Shown here: piece after piece, positions 15,532 to 25,800 of the stretch
Numbering within the stretch: the first letter of the stretch is position 1
Layout: each line of letters starts with the position of its first letter
Assembly: GCA_017307755.1 (NCBI GenBank)
Contig: JAFKGQ010000007.1
Coordinates: 124,001 to 188,000, forward strand
Length of the DNA: 64,000 nt
Direction of reading: 5' to 3'
Origin: Chitinophagaceae bacterium
GTDB taxonomy: Bacteria > Bacteroidota > Bacteroidia > Chitinophagales > Chitinophagaceae
Made by a program: the position numbers and the translations under genes
Notes under the pieces: model-generated
What the model was told of the DNA's origin: nothing
Database searches by the model: none
The model's input: the letters and a program-made list of their open reading frames with translations, nothing else

Positions 15532-17217
15532 TATACTGAGCCTGCTTTGACGATACCCGTACAGGAAATAGATCACAAGCCCGATGCCCATCCAGCAAAA
15601 GAACCATATCCACGCGATGGCCCCGATCTCTATCAGCAGGTAGGCACAGAACAAAACGCCCAGCACAGGTATGAGAGAGTATTTTTTCATCACGGTGATA
15701 ATGGAGGCTACACCGGCCAGCAAGGTATATACGAGAAAGAGGACCTCCTGAAGACCTATACCGCGGAGATGCTGCAGGGCATTCCCCAGCCGGTCGCGAA
15801 AGAGATAGAGAAAGCCCAGGTAGAGAATGGGCACGACCCATCGACCATTGACATAGGGCAGGCGGAAACTTTTTTTAGCGCCGCCCTGGATACGGGGCAG
15901 GAACAGCACTCCGCCCGATACGAGCACGAAGGCAAAGAGGGTTCCGATACTGGTGAGCTCCGTCATCAGCGAGCTTTCAAGGAACAGGGTGGGTATGGCT
16001 ACCAGCAGCCCGGTAATGATGGTAGAGAACCAAGGGGTCTTGTATTTGGGATGTATCTTCCCAAAGGCTTTTGGCAGGAGGCCATCCCGGCTCATACTCA
16101 TCCAGATACGGGGCTGCCCCAGCTGAAATACCAGCAGCACGCTGGTAGTGGCCACCACGGCGCTTATGGATATAAAATAACCGATCCATTTCTGATGGAC
16201 CTGATTGAAAACATAGGCCAGGGGATCGGTGACATTCAACTTGGAAAAAGGGACCATACCCGTCAGCACCAGAGCGATGAGTATATAAAGGATCGTACAG
16301 ATCACCAGGGAATACAGCATCCCCTTGGGCAAGTCCCGTTGGGCATTGTTGCATTCCTCCGCGGTGGTAGAAATGGCATCAAAGCCGATGTAGGCGTAAA
16401 AGACAGCCGACACCCCTTTCAATACCCCTTCGAAACCATTAGGTAGAAAAGGATTCCAGTTGGATGTTTTTACAAAGAAAAATCCCAGGATGATCACGAG
16501 GATAATAACAGCGATCTTAAACATCACCATGAAATTGGTGGTCTTCTTACTTTCCGAGATACCGATGTAAGTAATGATGGAGATGATACATACGATAAAG
16601 AAAGCCGGCAGGTTGACAAAGATATGTTTACCCATGATGACGGGAGCGGAATTCCAGGCAACGATGGCCGCGTGGTTTACATCGTCAAGGGGCAAGTGCG
16701 CGGCAAGGACCTCCTGTGCTTTAAGATAGGCAGCATGCGCCGTACTGGGATCGATGATCAGCCAGCCCGGCAAATGGATATTGAACCCTTCCAGCAGATT
16801 GTTGAAATAGCCGCTCCAGGAAATGGCTACTACGATATTGCCGATGGCATACTCCAGTATCAACGCCCAGCCGATGATCCAGGCCACCAGCTCCCCAAAG
16901 GATACGTACGCATATGTATATGCGCTCCCGGCAATGGGTATCCGGCTGGCGAACTCGGCATAGCACAAGGCCGAAAATCCGCATGTGACGGCTGTCAGGA
17001 TAAACAAGAGCGAAATCCCCGGACCTCCATTGTAGGCTGCCGTACCAATGGTGGAAAAGATGCCTGCCCCTACAACGGCCGCGATCCCCATAAACGTCAG
17101 ATCGCGTACGTTCAAAACTTTTTTCAACCCTCCGCCGCCATGGCCGTCCGTGATCCCTTCTGCCGCATCTTTTTGTATTTTTTCCAGCGATTTCCGACGG
17201 AATAGTGAGTTAGACAT
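15511..17217 (-). CDS. APC-superfamily amino-acid permease
   Basis: 568-residue membrane transporter of the amino acid-polyamine-organocation superfamily, resembling the cationic amino acid (CAT/YfnA-type) permeases. After a cytoplasmic N-terminus, the first helix carries the substrate-site motif GIAAVVGAGIFSTIG (about 43-57), and about 12-14 helices follow, including FYAYIGFDAISTTAEECNNA, the conserved helix 6-7 region of the family. The C-terminal ISGKRIS is encoded within the arm of the structured repeat, and the stop codon falls in its loop. The ATG start is unambiguous. The gene is divergent from a Crp-like regulator, but regulation by it is only a guess. Confidence 0.92.
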   Translation of the reverse strand: MSNSLFRRKSLEKIQKDAAEGITDGHGGGGLKKVLNVRDLTFMGIAAVVGAGIFSTIGTAAYNGGPGISLLFILTAVTCGFSALCYAEFASRIPIAGSAYTYAYVSFGELVAWIIGWALILEYAIGNIVVAISWSGYFNNLLEGFNIHLPGWLIIDPSTAHAAYLKAQEVLAAHLPLDDVNHAAIVAWNSAPVIMGKHIFVNLPAFFIVCIISIITYIGISESKKTTNFMVMFKIAVIILVIILGFFFVKTSNWNPFLPNGFEGVLKGVSAVFYAYIGFDAISTTAEECNNAQRDLPKGMLYSLVICTILYILIALVLTGMVPFSKLNVTDPLAYVFNQVHQKWIGYFISISAVVATTSVLLVFQLGQPRIWMSMSRDGLLPKAFGKIHPKYKTPWFSTIITGLLVAIPTLFLESSLMTELTSIGTLFAFVLVSGGVLFLPRIQGGAKKSFRLPYVNGRWVVPILYLGFLYLFRDRLGNALQHLRGIGLQEVLFLVYTLLAGVASIITVMKKYSLIPVLGVLFCAYLLIEIGAIAWIWFFCWMGIGLVIYFLYGYRQSRLSISGKRIS

Positions 17218-17318
17218 CCACCATTAGTTTGATTAGGGCGGTAAAATAAGGAAAAAGTATTAATTTTGTTTGCCGGGATTAAGCTGTCATCCTAAGTAAC
17301 GTCTTAATTTTCCCGGTC

Positions 17319-17873
17319 ATGAACGTACCTATAAAGTATTGCACATCGGCGCTATCCCCCGAACTGAACGATCATTATCTCGAATATAGCCGGCTGCGGT
17401 CCTTTCGCCGGCACACGCTCCTGCTGAGGGCAGACGAGGTCTGCAGGAACATCTATTTCGTAGAGTCCGGCATGTTGCGATGCTTCCATTATAAAGGAGG
17501 TAAAGAAATAACCTCATGGTTTGCACAGAGGGGTGACTTCTGCTGGTCTGCGGAGAGCTTTCTGCGACAGCAGCCGGCGACGGAATATATCGAGGTCCTG
17601 GAAGATGCCGTTGTTTGCTATCTCAGCTATACAGGTCTGCAATGTATCTGTCTGGATTTCCCTTTGTTTGGCATGTTGGAAAGGACGGTGACACAACAAA
17701 ACCTGTTCCTCTGTCAACAAAAAATGCAAGCGATGTGGATGCAGCAATCCCCCGGGAAATTATCCTGGTTTATTCAGCAATTCCCCGGACTGCCGGGGAA
17801 AGTACCGGGTAAATATATTGCTTCTTATTTAGGTATCACCGAAGTGATGCTGAGCCGGATCCTGCACGCTTAG
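17319..17873 (+). CDS. Crp/Fnr-family transcriptional regulator
   Basis: 184-residue protein with an N-terminal cyclic-nucleotide-binding-like beta-barrel (about 28-120, with IYFVESGMLRCFHYKGGKE) and a short C-terminal helix-turn-helix (PGKYIASYLGITEVMLSRIL). The arginine and glutamate of a cAMP pocket are not evident, as in most Bacteroidota members of this class, so the ligand is unknown. It ends with a 4-base overlap of the convergent polyprenyl synthetase stop. A TAATTTTG box (17261-17268), 50 bases upstream, matches the -7 consensus. It is divergent from the amino-acid permease gene. Confidence 0.85.
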   Translation: MNVPIKYCTSALSPELNDHYLEYSRLRSFRRHTLLLRADEVCRNIYFVESGMLRCFHYKGGKEITSWFAQRGDFCWSAESFLRQQPATEYIEVLEDAVVCYLSYTGLQCICLDFPLFGMLERTVTQQNLFLCQQKMQAMWMQQSPGKLSWFIQQFPGLPGKVPGKYIASYLGITEVMLSRILHA

Positions 17874-18835
17874 TATTCTCTCTGCACGAGGAAGGCGGCC
17901 AGCTGCTGCAGCGGCTCTTTACGGCGGGCAAGGACGGCGATATCTTCCAAATGCTGATAGGCCGTCTGCATGTACTGCTCTTTTAGCTCACGGGCCCAGG
18001 CATCGACCCCGCATGCCTTAAAGATTCGCAGCATCCCTTTTATCTTCCCGGCGTCGTCCGCCTTTTTCAGGTCATTGATCTCCCGGTGTTGCGCTTCCGT
18101 AGCCACTTCCAGGGTCTTGATAAGAAGGAAGGTCTTTTTCCCGGCAACTATATCGCCGCCCACCTGTTTGCCAAACTTCGCCGGGTCGCCAAAAGCATCC
18201 AGGTAGTCGTCCTGCACCTGGAAAGCCAGTCCCAGGTTCTTCCCAAAATCATAGAGATGCTGCTGGTTGCCCAACCCCGCACCGCCCAGGATAGCGCCTA
18301 TCCGAAGACTGGCGGCTAGTAGAACGGAGGTCTTCAATCCTATCATCTGTTGATATGCCGAAAGGTCTACCCGGTCCATGCTTTCGAAATCCATATCCAA
18401 CTGCTGTCCTTCACAGACCTCCCTGGCCGTCTGGTTATAGATGTGCATGATGGGGCGTATGTGCTGCGCCTGGATCTTGCTGAGATAATCATAAGCCACT
18501 ACCATCATCACATCACCCGTCAGCAAGGCCGTCGAGGCGCCGTATTTCTCATGTACCGTGGGCTTACCCCGCCGCAGCGGCGCTTTGTCCATGATATCGT
18601 CATGTATGAGGGTGAAATTATGGAAAAGCTCGATGCTGGCAGCCAGGTGCCAGGCATCCGGGTCTATATCGCCAAAGAGCTCGTTGCCCATCAGACAAAG
18701 AACGGGTCTGATCCTTTTTCCGCCAATACCTAAGAAGTAATTGGCCGGCTCATACAAACTGGCCGGATGGGTGGGAAAATGCTGTGTCAGGAACCGGGCT
18801 GAAAATTCTGCTGATAGGTCTTCAAAACTGTGCAT
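17870..18835 (-). CDS. Polyprenyl (isoprenoid) diphosphate synthase
   Basis: 321-residue trans-prenyltransferase that joins isopentenyl diphosphate to allylic diphosphates. It has the first aspartate-rich motif DDIMD at 79-83, preceded by IGGKRIRPVLC and followed by RRGKPTVHEKYG, and the second motif DDYLD at 209-213. Residues upstream of DDxxD (FHNFTLIH) fit a short- to medium-chain synthase, so geranylgeranyl or farnesyl diphosphate is possible. It is the last gene of an operon and starts 6 bases after rnr. Chain length cannot be fixed from sequence alone. Confidence 0.93.
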   Translation of the reverse strand: MHSFEDLSAEFSARFLTQHFPTHPASLYEPANYFLGIGGKRIRPVLCLMGNELFGDIDPDAWHLAASIELFHNFTLIHDDIMDKAPLRRGKPTVHEKYGASTALLTGDVMMVVAYDYLSKIQAQHIRPIMHIYNQTAREVCEGQQLDMDFESMDRVDLSAYQQMIGLKTSVLLAASLRIGAILGGAGLGNQQHLYDFGKNLGLAFQVQDDYLDAFGDPAKFGKQVGGDIVAGKKTFLLIKTLEVATEAQHREINDLKKADDAGKIKGMLRIFKACGVDAWARELKEQYMQTAYQHLEDIAVLARRKEPLQQLAAFLVQREY

Positions 18836-18841
18836 GTACGG

Positions 18842-20893
18842 CTATTTCTTTTTCTTTCTTGGTTTCTTTTCTTTAGGCTTGCCTTTTGTTTCTTTTACTC
18901 CGGCGGGATGTCCTTCTGAGAAAGAGGCTTGTCCCTTCACCCCGGTGGCAATGACCCATTCGTAGTCCAATTGGCGCTTGGCCAGGTTGGCCGCAATCAC
19001 TTTGATGGTCACTTTGTCACCCATACGGAACTGCCGGCCACTGCGCTTCCCTACCAGGCTATAGTCGCTCTCCACATGCCGGAAATCATCGTACTCCAGG
19101 AGGCTGTTGATACTCACCAGCCCTTCGCACTTATGCTCCACTGTCTCCACCCAGAAACCAAAGGAAGCCACCCCGCTGATGACCCCCTCAAACTCTTCTC
19201 CCAGGAAACTCTGCATATACTCCACCTGCTTGTACTTGTTTGCCGCCCTTTCACTCTCCATGGCGGCCCGCTCACGCTCACTGGAATGTTTACATTTTGC
19301 CTCCAGTTTTTTATCTATCTCAAATTTTTCCTGAAGAATCTCATGTAATATTCTGTGAACCAATACATCAGGATATCTTCTAATGGGTGAGGTGAAATGA
19401 CAGTAATACTCGAATCCAAGTCCGTAATGGCCTATATTTTCCGTGGTATATACCGCTTTGGCCATGGTACGAATGCCTAATTGCTCCAGTACATGCTGCT
19501 CCGGCCGGCCCTGGACGTCCTTTAGCATCTGATTGAAACTGGCGGCTATCGCCTGGGGCGTCTTGGTATCGAATTGATGCCCATACTTTTTGGCAAACTC
19601 GATAAAAGGCAGCAACTTCTCCTTATCCGGCGTATCATGTACCCGGTAAGGGAAAGGAATAGCCTTCTTATTCACCTTGATCTTCCCCACATTCTCTGCC
19701 ACCGTTCGATTAGCCAACAGCATGAACTCCTCCACCAATTGATGCGCCTCCTTGCTCTCCTTTACCATGATACCGACTGGCTTGCCCTTTTCATCCAGCT
19801 TAAAACGAACCTCAGTTGAAGAAAAATTGATGGCTCCTTTTCTAAATCGCTGTTTTCTAAGTCGTTGAGCAATATCATTTAATATTTCTATTTCTTTTTG
19901 ATACAACCCATCTTTCTGCTCGATGATCTCCTGTACCTCTTCATAGGTAAAACGATGGTCGGAATGGATGACGGTCTTACCGATCCAATATTGCTTGACC
20001 TCCCCCTTGGGCGTCATCTGGAAAATGGTGGAAAAAGTGAGCTTATCCTCGTGAGGGCGAAGGGAACACAGTTCGTTAGAGATCCTTTCCGGCAGCATGG
20101 GGTTGACCCTGTCCGGCAAATACACGGATGTAGCCCGGGTATATGCTTCCTTATCCAGGGCCGTCTCGGGCTCCACGTAATGACTTACGTCGGCGATATG
20201 TACCCCAATCTCCAAAAGACCATTCTTCAACGAGCGGATGGAAATGGCGTCATCAAAGTCCCTGGCATCCACCGGATCGATGGTAAAAGTGAGGATACCG
20301 CGTATATCCTTGCGAAGGCTGATTTCCGAAGAGGCGATGATATCCGGCAGCCTTTCGGACTCCTCCATGACATTTTCAGGGAAGAAAATGGGGAAACCGT
20401 TCTCCAGAAGTATCTCCTTCATAGCCTTGTCGTTCTCGTCCCCCTTGTCCATGATCTGGATCACCTCTCCCTGGGGTTTCTTATTTTTCTCCCATTCCAC
20501 GATACGCACGATGACCCGATCATTATTTACGGCGCCATTCAGTCTGGAAAGAGGGATATAGATATCGGGCATCGGTTTATCCGTCTCCGCGATAAAAAAG
20601 GCAAAGGACTGGCTTAACTCGATATGCCCCAGGAATTCCATCTGTTTCCGGTCAACCACCTCGACTACCTCCCCCTGCTGCCGGCCGCTGCGATTAGGGC
20701 TTCCGGTTACCCGCACCCGTACGGTGTCCCCATGCAGGGCGGTATTGAAATCCGAAGGCCGCACCAGTACATCCTGCTCCCGTCCTTCGATGATGACAAA
20801 ACCCATCCCTGAACGGGTGACGTCCAGCCGGCCTGTCAATAGATTATGGGACTGCTCACTGGCTTTTTTCTTCTTTTTCTTTTTCGTCTTCAT
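18842..20893 (-). CDS. rnr: Ribonuclease R
   Basis: 683-residue 3'-5' exoribonuclease of the RNB family, which degrades structured RNA. Domain order: lysine-rich N-terminus, two cold-shock/OB domains (about 20-165), the RNB catalytic domain with DPVDARDFDDAIS (metal-binding aspartates, near residues 205-217), IGVHIADVSHYV, CSLRPHEDKLTFS and CHFTSPIRRYPDVLVHR, and a C-terminal S1 domain (FEGVISGVASFGFWV). It ends in a very basic lysine tail, as RNase R often does. It lies between lpxK (28-base gap) and the polyprenyl synthase gene. Confidence 0.96.
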   Translation of the reverse strand: MKTKKKKKKKASEQSHNLLTGRLDVTRSGMGFVIIEGREQDVLVRPSDFNTALHGDTVRVRVTGSPNRSGRQQGEVVEVVDRKQMEFLGHIELSQSFAFFIAETDKPMPDIYIPLSRLNGAVNNDRVIVRIVEWEKNKKPQGEVIQIMDKGDENDKAMKEILLENGFPIFFPENVMEESERLPDIIASSEISLRKDIRGILTFTIDPVDARDFDDAISIRSLKNGLLEIGVHIADVSHYVEPETALDKEAYTRATSVYLPDRVNPMLPERISNELCSLRPHEDKLTFSTIFQMTPKGEVKQYWIGKTVIHSDHRFTYEEVQEIIEQKDGLYQKEIEILNDIAQRLRKQRFRKGAINFSSTEVRFKLDEKGKPVGIMVKESKEAHQLVEEFMLLANRTVAENVGKIKVNKKAIPFPYRVHDTPDKEKLLPFIEFAKKYGHQFDTKTPQAIAASFNQMLKDVQGRPEQHVLEQLGIRTMAKAVYTTENIGHYGLGFEYYCHFTSPIRRYPDVLVHRILHEILQEKFEIDKKLEAKCKHSSERERAAMESERAANKYKQVEYMQSFLGEEFEGVISGVASFGFWVETVEHKCEGLVSINSLLEYDDFRHVESDYSLVGKRSGRQFRMGDKVTIKVIAANLAKRQLDYEWVIATGVKGQASFSEGHPAGVKETKGKPKEKKPRKKKK

Positions 20894-20921
20894 AATATTC
20901 TATTTAAGCATCCACGCCAGC

Positions 20922-21998
20922 CTAAACGGAGGGCTTGAAATCCGTAATGAATTTAACAATTAAATCAGTAAAACGCGGCTGCTCCCCGAACAAAAACCGC
21001 GGCTCTATAGGCAATACGTAAAAAGGCCATTCCTCCAACTCCTGCCGGAACTTTGTCAGACGGACAGCATCTTTCTCCGTGGTAAGGATGATTTTGTTCG
21101 GCTCGGCTATATGGTTGAAGCGGCGGATCATATGCTTGAGATCATCGATGGTAAAAATATGATGATCGCTATAGGCCAGCTCATAATAGCTGCCCGCTTT
21201 CTCATTCAGCCATTTCTTTAACGGGGCAGGGTTGGCAATACCCGTCACCAGCAACACTTCCATCCTGCCCGTGATCGGGGTCGTATTACCCTTGATGATG
21301 TGGTAAGGCAGACCATATTGAATGGAAGAGAAGAACACCTGCTGATGATTCAGGGGCTCTATCTCCAGTACCGTGGCCCTGCGCTCGTCCTCCGACAGGT
21401 CTTCCGGACATTTGGTGACGACAATAAGATCGGCACGCGTATAGCTCCCCGGAGCATCCCGCAGATCGCCGCTGGGAAGCCACCAGTCCCGGGTAAACAG
21501 ATTGGAATAATCCGTCAGCAGTATATTGAGCCCCGCCTTTACGGCCCTGTGCTGAAAAGCATCGTCGAGGATAATGACACGGGTATCAGGCCGGTCATGC
21601 AACAGCTGCGGGATAGCAACGATACGCTCCTCTCCCACAGCGACCGCAACGTCGGGAAATTTGCTGTGGAACTGCATGGGTTCGTCACCGATGTCCAATG
21701 CCGTGGTATGTACACCCGCCAGGGCATAACCACGGGTCTTCCGCTTGTACCCCCGACTAAGCACGGCCACGGGAAACCGACCTTTTAGCGAATGGATCAG
21801 CAGCTCTACCATCGGGGATTTACCGGTCCCCCCAACAGCCAGGTTCCCTACACAAATAATAGGTAAATTAAACGTGGTGGAACCAAAGACCTTTTTGTCA
21901 AAACACCAATTGCGCACCTTCACGACGAGCGCATACAAGAGAGAGATAGGGAATAATAATATTCGTATCGTTCTGAACAGTGGGAAGTTAACATTCAT
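20922..21998 (-). CDS. lpxK: Tetraacyldisaccharide 4'-kinase
   Basis: 358-residue LpxK, which phosphorylates the 4' position of the lipid A disaccharide at the inner membrane. An N-terminal membrane-associated helix (FRTIRILLFPISLLYALVV) precedes VGNLAVGGTGKSP, the P-loop at about 51-62. Further motifs are LSRGYKRKTRGYA, DEPMQF and IILDDAFQHR, all standard for LpxK. I use the ATG at 21998, 5 bases after the end of the preceding response regulator gene; an upstream ATG at 22028 would overlap that gene. It implies that the organism makes lipid A. Confidence 0.95.
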   Translation of the reverse strand: MNVNFPLFRTIRILLFPISLLYALVVKVRNWCFDKKVFGSTTFNLPIICVGNLAVGGTGKSPMVELLIHSLKGRFPVAVLSRGYKRKTRGYALAGVHTTALDIGDEPMQFHSKFPDVAVAVGEERIVAIPQLLHDRPDTRVIILDDAFQHRAVKAGLNILLTDYSNLFTRDWWLPSGDLRDAPGSYTRADLIVVTKCPEDLSEDERRATVLEIEPLNHQQVFFSSIQYGLPYHIIKGNTTPITGRMEVLLVTGIANPAPLKKWLNEKAGSYYELAYSDHHIFTIDDLKHMIRRFNHIAEPNKIILTTEKDAVRLTKFRQELEEWPFYVLPIEPRFLFGEQPRFTDLIVKFITDFKPSV

Positions 21999-22003
21999 CT
22001 TTT

Positions 22004-22639
22004 TCAATTCCTGCTGTAAAGATGCCATTTTTCTACCAGCTCCACGATATTCGTTACCCCCATTTTCTCAAATATTCTGGACTTGTAGGTACTGACGGTA
22101 GAAACCTGAAGATTCAAATGAGCGGCGATGTTGGCGGTCGTAAACCCCCGGACCATCTTGTGTAAGACCTCCATCTCCCGGGTTGTAAGGGTTTTCAGCG
22201 GATTGTCCTGCGTCGCCCTCTTTTCTATCATATTATCAAGCAACTGCTGCTTGACGGCAAGGCTGGAATACTTCTCCTTTTTCAATACGGTCACCAGGGC
22301 CCTCCGGATATCCTCCCCCGGGGATTGTTTCATCAGGTACCCATTCGCCCCCGCCTGCAGACAGCGCAAGGCATATATCTGTTCGTCATAGCCGGAAAAG
22401 ATCAGTATCCTCACCTGCGGCTGACGAAGCCGGATCACATCTATCATTTGTAAATTGTTCCCGCCGGGCATATTGATATCGAGCACTAACAGGTCGAATG
22501 CCCGGCTATCCAATACAGTCAGTAATTCAGAAAAGTTTTCCGCCTCTGCTGTAATGGCTTCCGGAAGGATCTCCTGGATAATACGGGTCATGCCATAACG
22601 GACTACCGTGTGGTCATCTGCGATAAGGATATTAATCAT
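22004..22639 (-). CDS. NarL/LuxR-type response regulator
   Basis: 211-residue response regulator. The receiver (MINILIADDHTVVRYGM) has acidic residues 8-9, the phosphoacceptor aspartate in LLVLDINMPGG (about residue 57) and lysine in YLMKQSPGED. The C-terminal LuxR helix-turn-helix is TTREMEVLHKMVRGFTTANI and STVSTYKSRIFEKMG. I start at the ATG 22639, where the receiver fold begins; an ATG 27 codons upstream adds a non-conserved stretch. No kinase gene is nearby. It is the first gene of an operon with lpxK, rnr and a polyprenyl synthase, an unusual partner set. Confidence 0.9.
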   Translation of the reverse strand: MINILIADDHTVVRYGMTRIIQEILPEAITAEAENFSELLTVLDSRAFDLLVLDINMPGGNNLQMIDVIRLRQPQVRILIFSGYDEQIYALRCLQAGANGYLMKQSPGEDIRRALVTVLKKEKYSSLAVKQQLLDNMIEKRATQDNPLKTLTTREMEVLHKMVRGFTTANIAAHLNLQVSTVSTYKSRIFEKMGVTNIVELVEKWHLYSRN

Positions 22640-22873
22640 TTCGTAGGGATATAGAATAAGATTACCGGGTAAGGTCTTTACAAAAGTAGTAATAATTCTA
22701 CAAAACAAGGACAAAAACACCTACGAACAAACGACAAGAACCGTTACAAAGAGTCAATATTTTGTTTAATACTTTCGCACCGACCCAGTTATCTATCTTT
22801 CTTCTTCTTCATTCCTCTTTTTACAACCCCAGCAGCTTTATCTCACTGAAACCAAAACCAGTACACTATCATT

Positions 22874-25800
22874 ATGTACCATCATCTCTCCTATGATCGC
22901 ACCCGCCGTATCGGCCGTTGCTTTTCTATCCTATTGCTGCTTGCCCTCTTTTTCTCCCTTCAGTCGAAGGCAGCCAGTTTTCCGGTGACAAACACCAATG
23001 ATGCGGGCCCCGGCTCCCTGCGGCAGGCTATATTGGACGCCAACGCCACCAGCGGCGGACCGCATGCCATCGTATTTAACGTATACGGGCAGATCACGAT
23101 CCTATCCACCTTACCCACCATTACTTCCAATGGCCTCACCATCGACGGGCAGAACAGGATCACCATCAATTCCAATGGGACCAATCAGATCATCAACCCT
23201 TTTGTCATCAATGCCAACAATGTCGCCATCCGGAATTTTACATTGACCAATAATGGCGACATCGATTTTACCGTTCAACCCAATACTACAGGGGTGACGA
23301 TCCAAAACATTACTGCTTACAGCAATACCGGTAACTTTCTCAATGCTTTCCTGTATGTCGCCGGGGCATCGACCAACCTGACCGTCCGTAATATTACATC
23401 AACGGATGTCGAGCCCTGCAATGGCAGCGGGCCAATTGTAGGGAGGGCATTTTATTTCACCGGGGGTGTTCAGACGAACCTGGTGATGGATAGTATCCAT
23501 CTAAGTACGGCCGCCAATGCAAGAGGCTGCGAGGGGGTGGTATTCCGCGATGCGTCGGTAAATGGCTTGAACTTTACCCATAGCCATATCAGTGGTTTTC
23601 AAAATGGCATCGTATTTGGCAACAGCGGAGGCCCGGTAGAGACAGCAAATAATGTTCTGTTGGATCATATCATCGTAGATTCCCTGACCACCGGTGTAAG
23701 CATCGGTTTTTACTCCAATTTCACCAATACAGGCATTACGATAAAGAACACGCTGATAGATACGCGGGTGGTCACTTCCACCAATGATTTCGGGGATTAT
23801 GGGTTTCAGTTCAACAATACGACCGACGGCATTACTCTGGACAGCGTGCAGCTGACGAATGTGGACATTTACAGTATCTGGTTCAACGGGGCCGCCAGCA
23901 ATATCAATATTAATCATACGTCAATAAATAAACCTTTTGTCAGCGCGAGCGCAGGCAGCCAGCAGATCCGTTTTGAAAGCACTGCCAATACTGTCAGTAT
24001 AAAAAATACGGTGCTGAACGGGTACGTGGATGGCACCGGGCATGACGCGGGGTATGGCCTTTTTTTCGTCTCCAATGTCGTCGGCATTACCCTGGATTCC
24101 CTGACTGTCACCTCCATGGATGGGGTAACGGGTGGAGATGGCATCTATGTTGGCGGGGCCGCAACGAATTTCTCCCTGAACCACTCCCGGTTTACCAAGA
24201 ACTATGACGGCATCGAGTTCTACAATAATGCCCCCCATACAAATGTGTCTATCCTGAATTCTTCCTTCCAGAACGCGGTACGTTCGGGGATCGTCTTCAA
24301 TACGACCAATGCCACCGAGCAGTTCACCCTGACAAACGACACGGTGGCGTATAACGCCAGCAACGGTGTCTGGCCTTACAGCGGTAACGTGGCAACCAAT
24401 GTCAACCTCTCCGGGTGTGTGATCCATGACAATGGCGGCTATGGAGTATATATGAACAACTCCCCTACCAATGTGATCATTTCGCAAAACAGCATTTATA
24501 ATAATACAGGCGTTGGCATCGGGATGGACGGTACAGGCAACTGTAGCTACACCGGCGCTAACAGACCCACCCTGGTATCTTCCACCAGTCTGGGAGGGGG
24601 ACAATACCAGCTGCAGATCACGATACCGAATATATCCGCCGGAGCGTTGTATAACATAGATATCTATGCGAATGACCCGGGTACCTCCCCTGCCAGCGGG
24701 CAATATTATGTGACTACGCTGACGGGACTGTCCGCGGGCACCAGTACGCAAACGATCACCTATAATACGGGACCCGGCGCCACAGGGGTGGGATTCTGGA
24801 CAGCTACTCTGCGGATACCCGCCAATAGCTGCGGGACCTCCGCCTTCAGCGGCCCCTTGCCCATCGGTTTTAAGGGGCCTGCCGGTGTGAACAGCGGTAT
24901 TGTGGCCTGGTACCGGGCCGACAACGGCGCAAACGGTGCGAACTGGGCCGATATCAGCGGGAATAGCAATCATATGACAGTGGCCGGAGCCCCCAATCTT
25001 ACTACAGGGTTGGTGAATTTCAATCCTGCTTTTTATTATAATGGCAGTTCCGGGCATCTTGTACCCGCTACTGCCGGCGTGACAGGCGCCTATACGCTGG
25101 GAGGGTTGGGCAGACTGGAAGGCACCCAGAATGCCCGGGTATTCACCAGCACAACGGGCAATAAATTCTTTGGCTGGCATGGCGGACTGGAAAATCGCCT
25201 GTATGTCGAAGCCTGGCTTGACAATGGGAATGCCATCACTAACTATACAAAGCTTTATACTTTTAAACGTTCTACCTCTCCATCAGCCGCGTATGAGTTC
25301 AAAGGGAACGGGCTGTCACTGATGACCGGCGGCGCCACGGATGCCGGCGTATGGACCCTGGCCGTGGGCGAAACAAATAATGCTGAATATTCAAAAGTCT
25401 TCGTTCCCGAAGTGTTTATTTACAACCGGGATATCACCCCGGCGGAAATGCAACGGGTGGAGTCATATATGGCCTTAAAATACGGGGTTACGCTGAATAA
25501 CGGCGCCACCAACTACCTGGCCACCGACGGTACAGTGTACTGGACGGCGGATGCCACTTATAATCGTCGTATCACCGGCATCGGCAGGGACAGCACCACC
25601 TTGTTGTATCAAAAGGAATCGCTGAGCTCGGATACCGGCATTGTCACTATTGCGCTGGGCGCCACGGTGGCGGCTTCCAATGCCGCCAATACGGCCACGA
25701 TCACCGCGGATAGATCATTCCTGGTCTTTGCCGATAATAATGGCGGCACGGGCTTCGGAACAGCTATTGCGGGGGCGCACGCTAAACAGCGCATGACCCG

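Noticed and set aside
15412..16446. 344-codon plus-strand frame
   Set aside because: Antisense to the amino-acid permease gene; composition is that of a reversed hydrophobic coding sequence.
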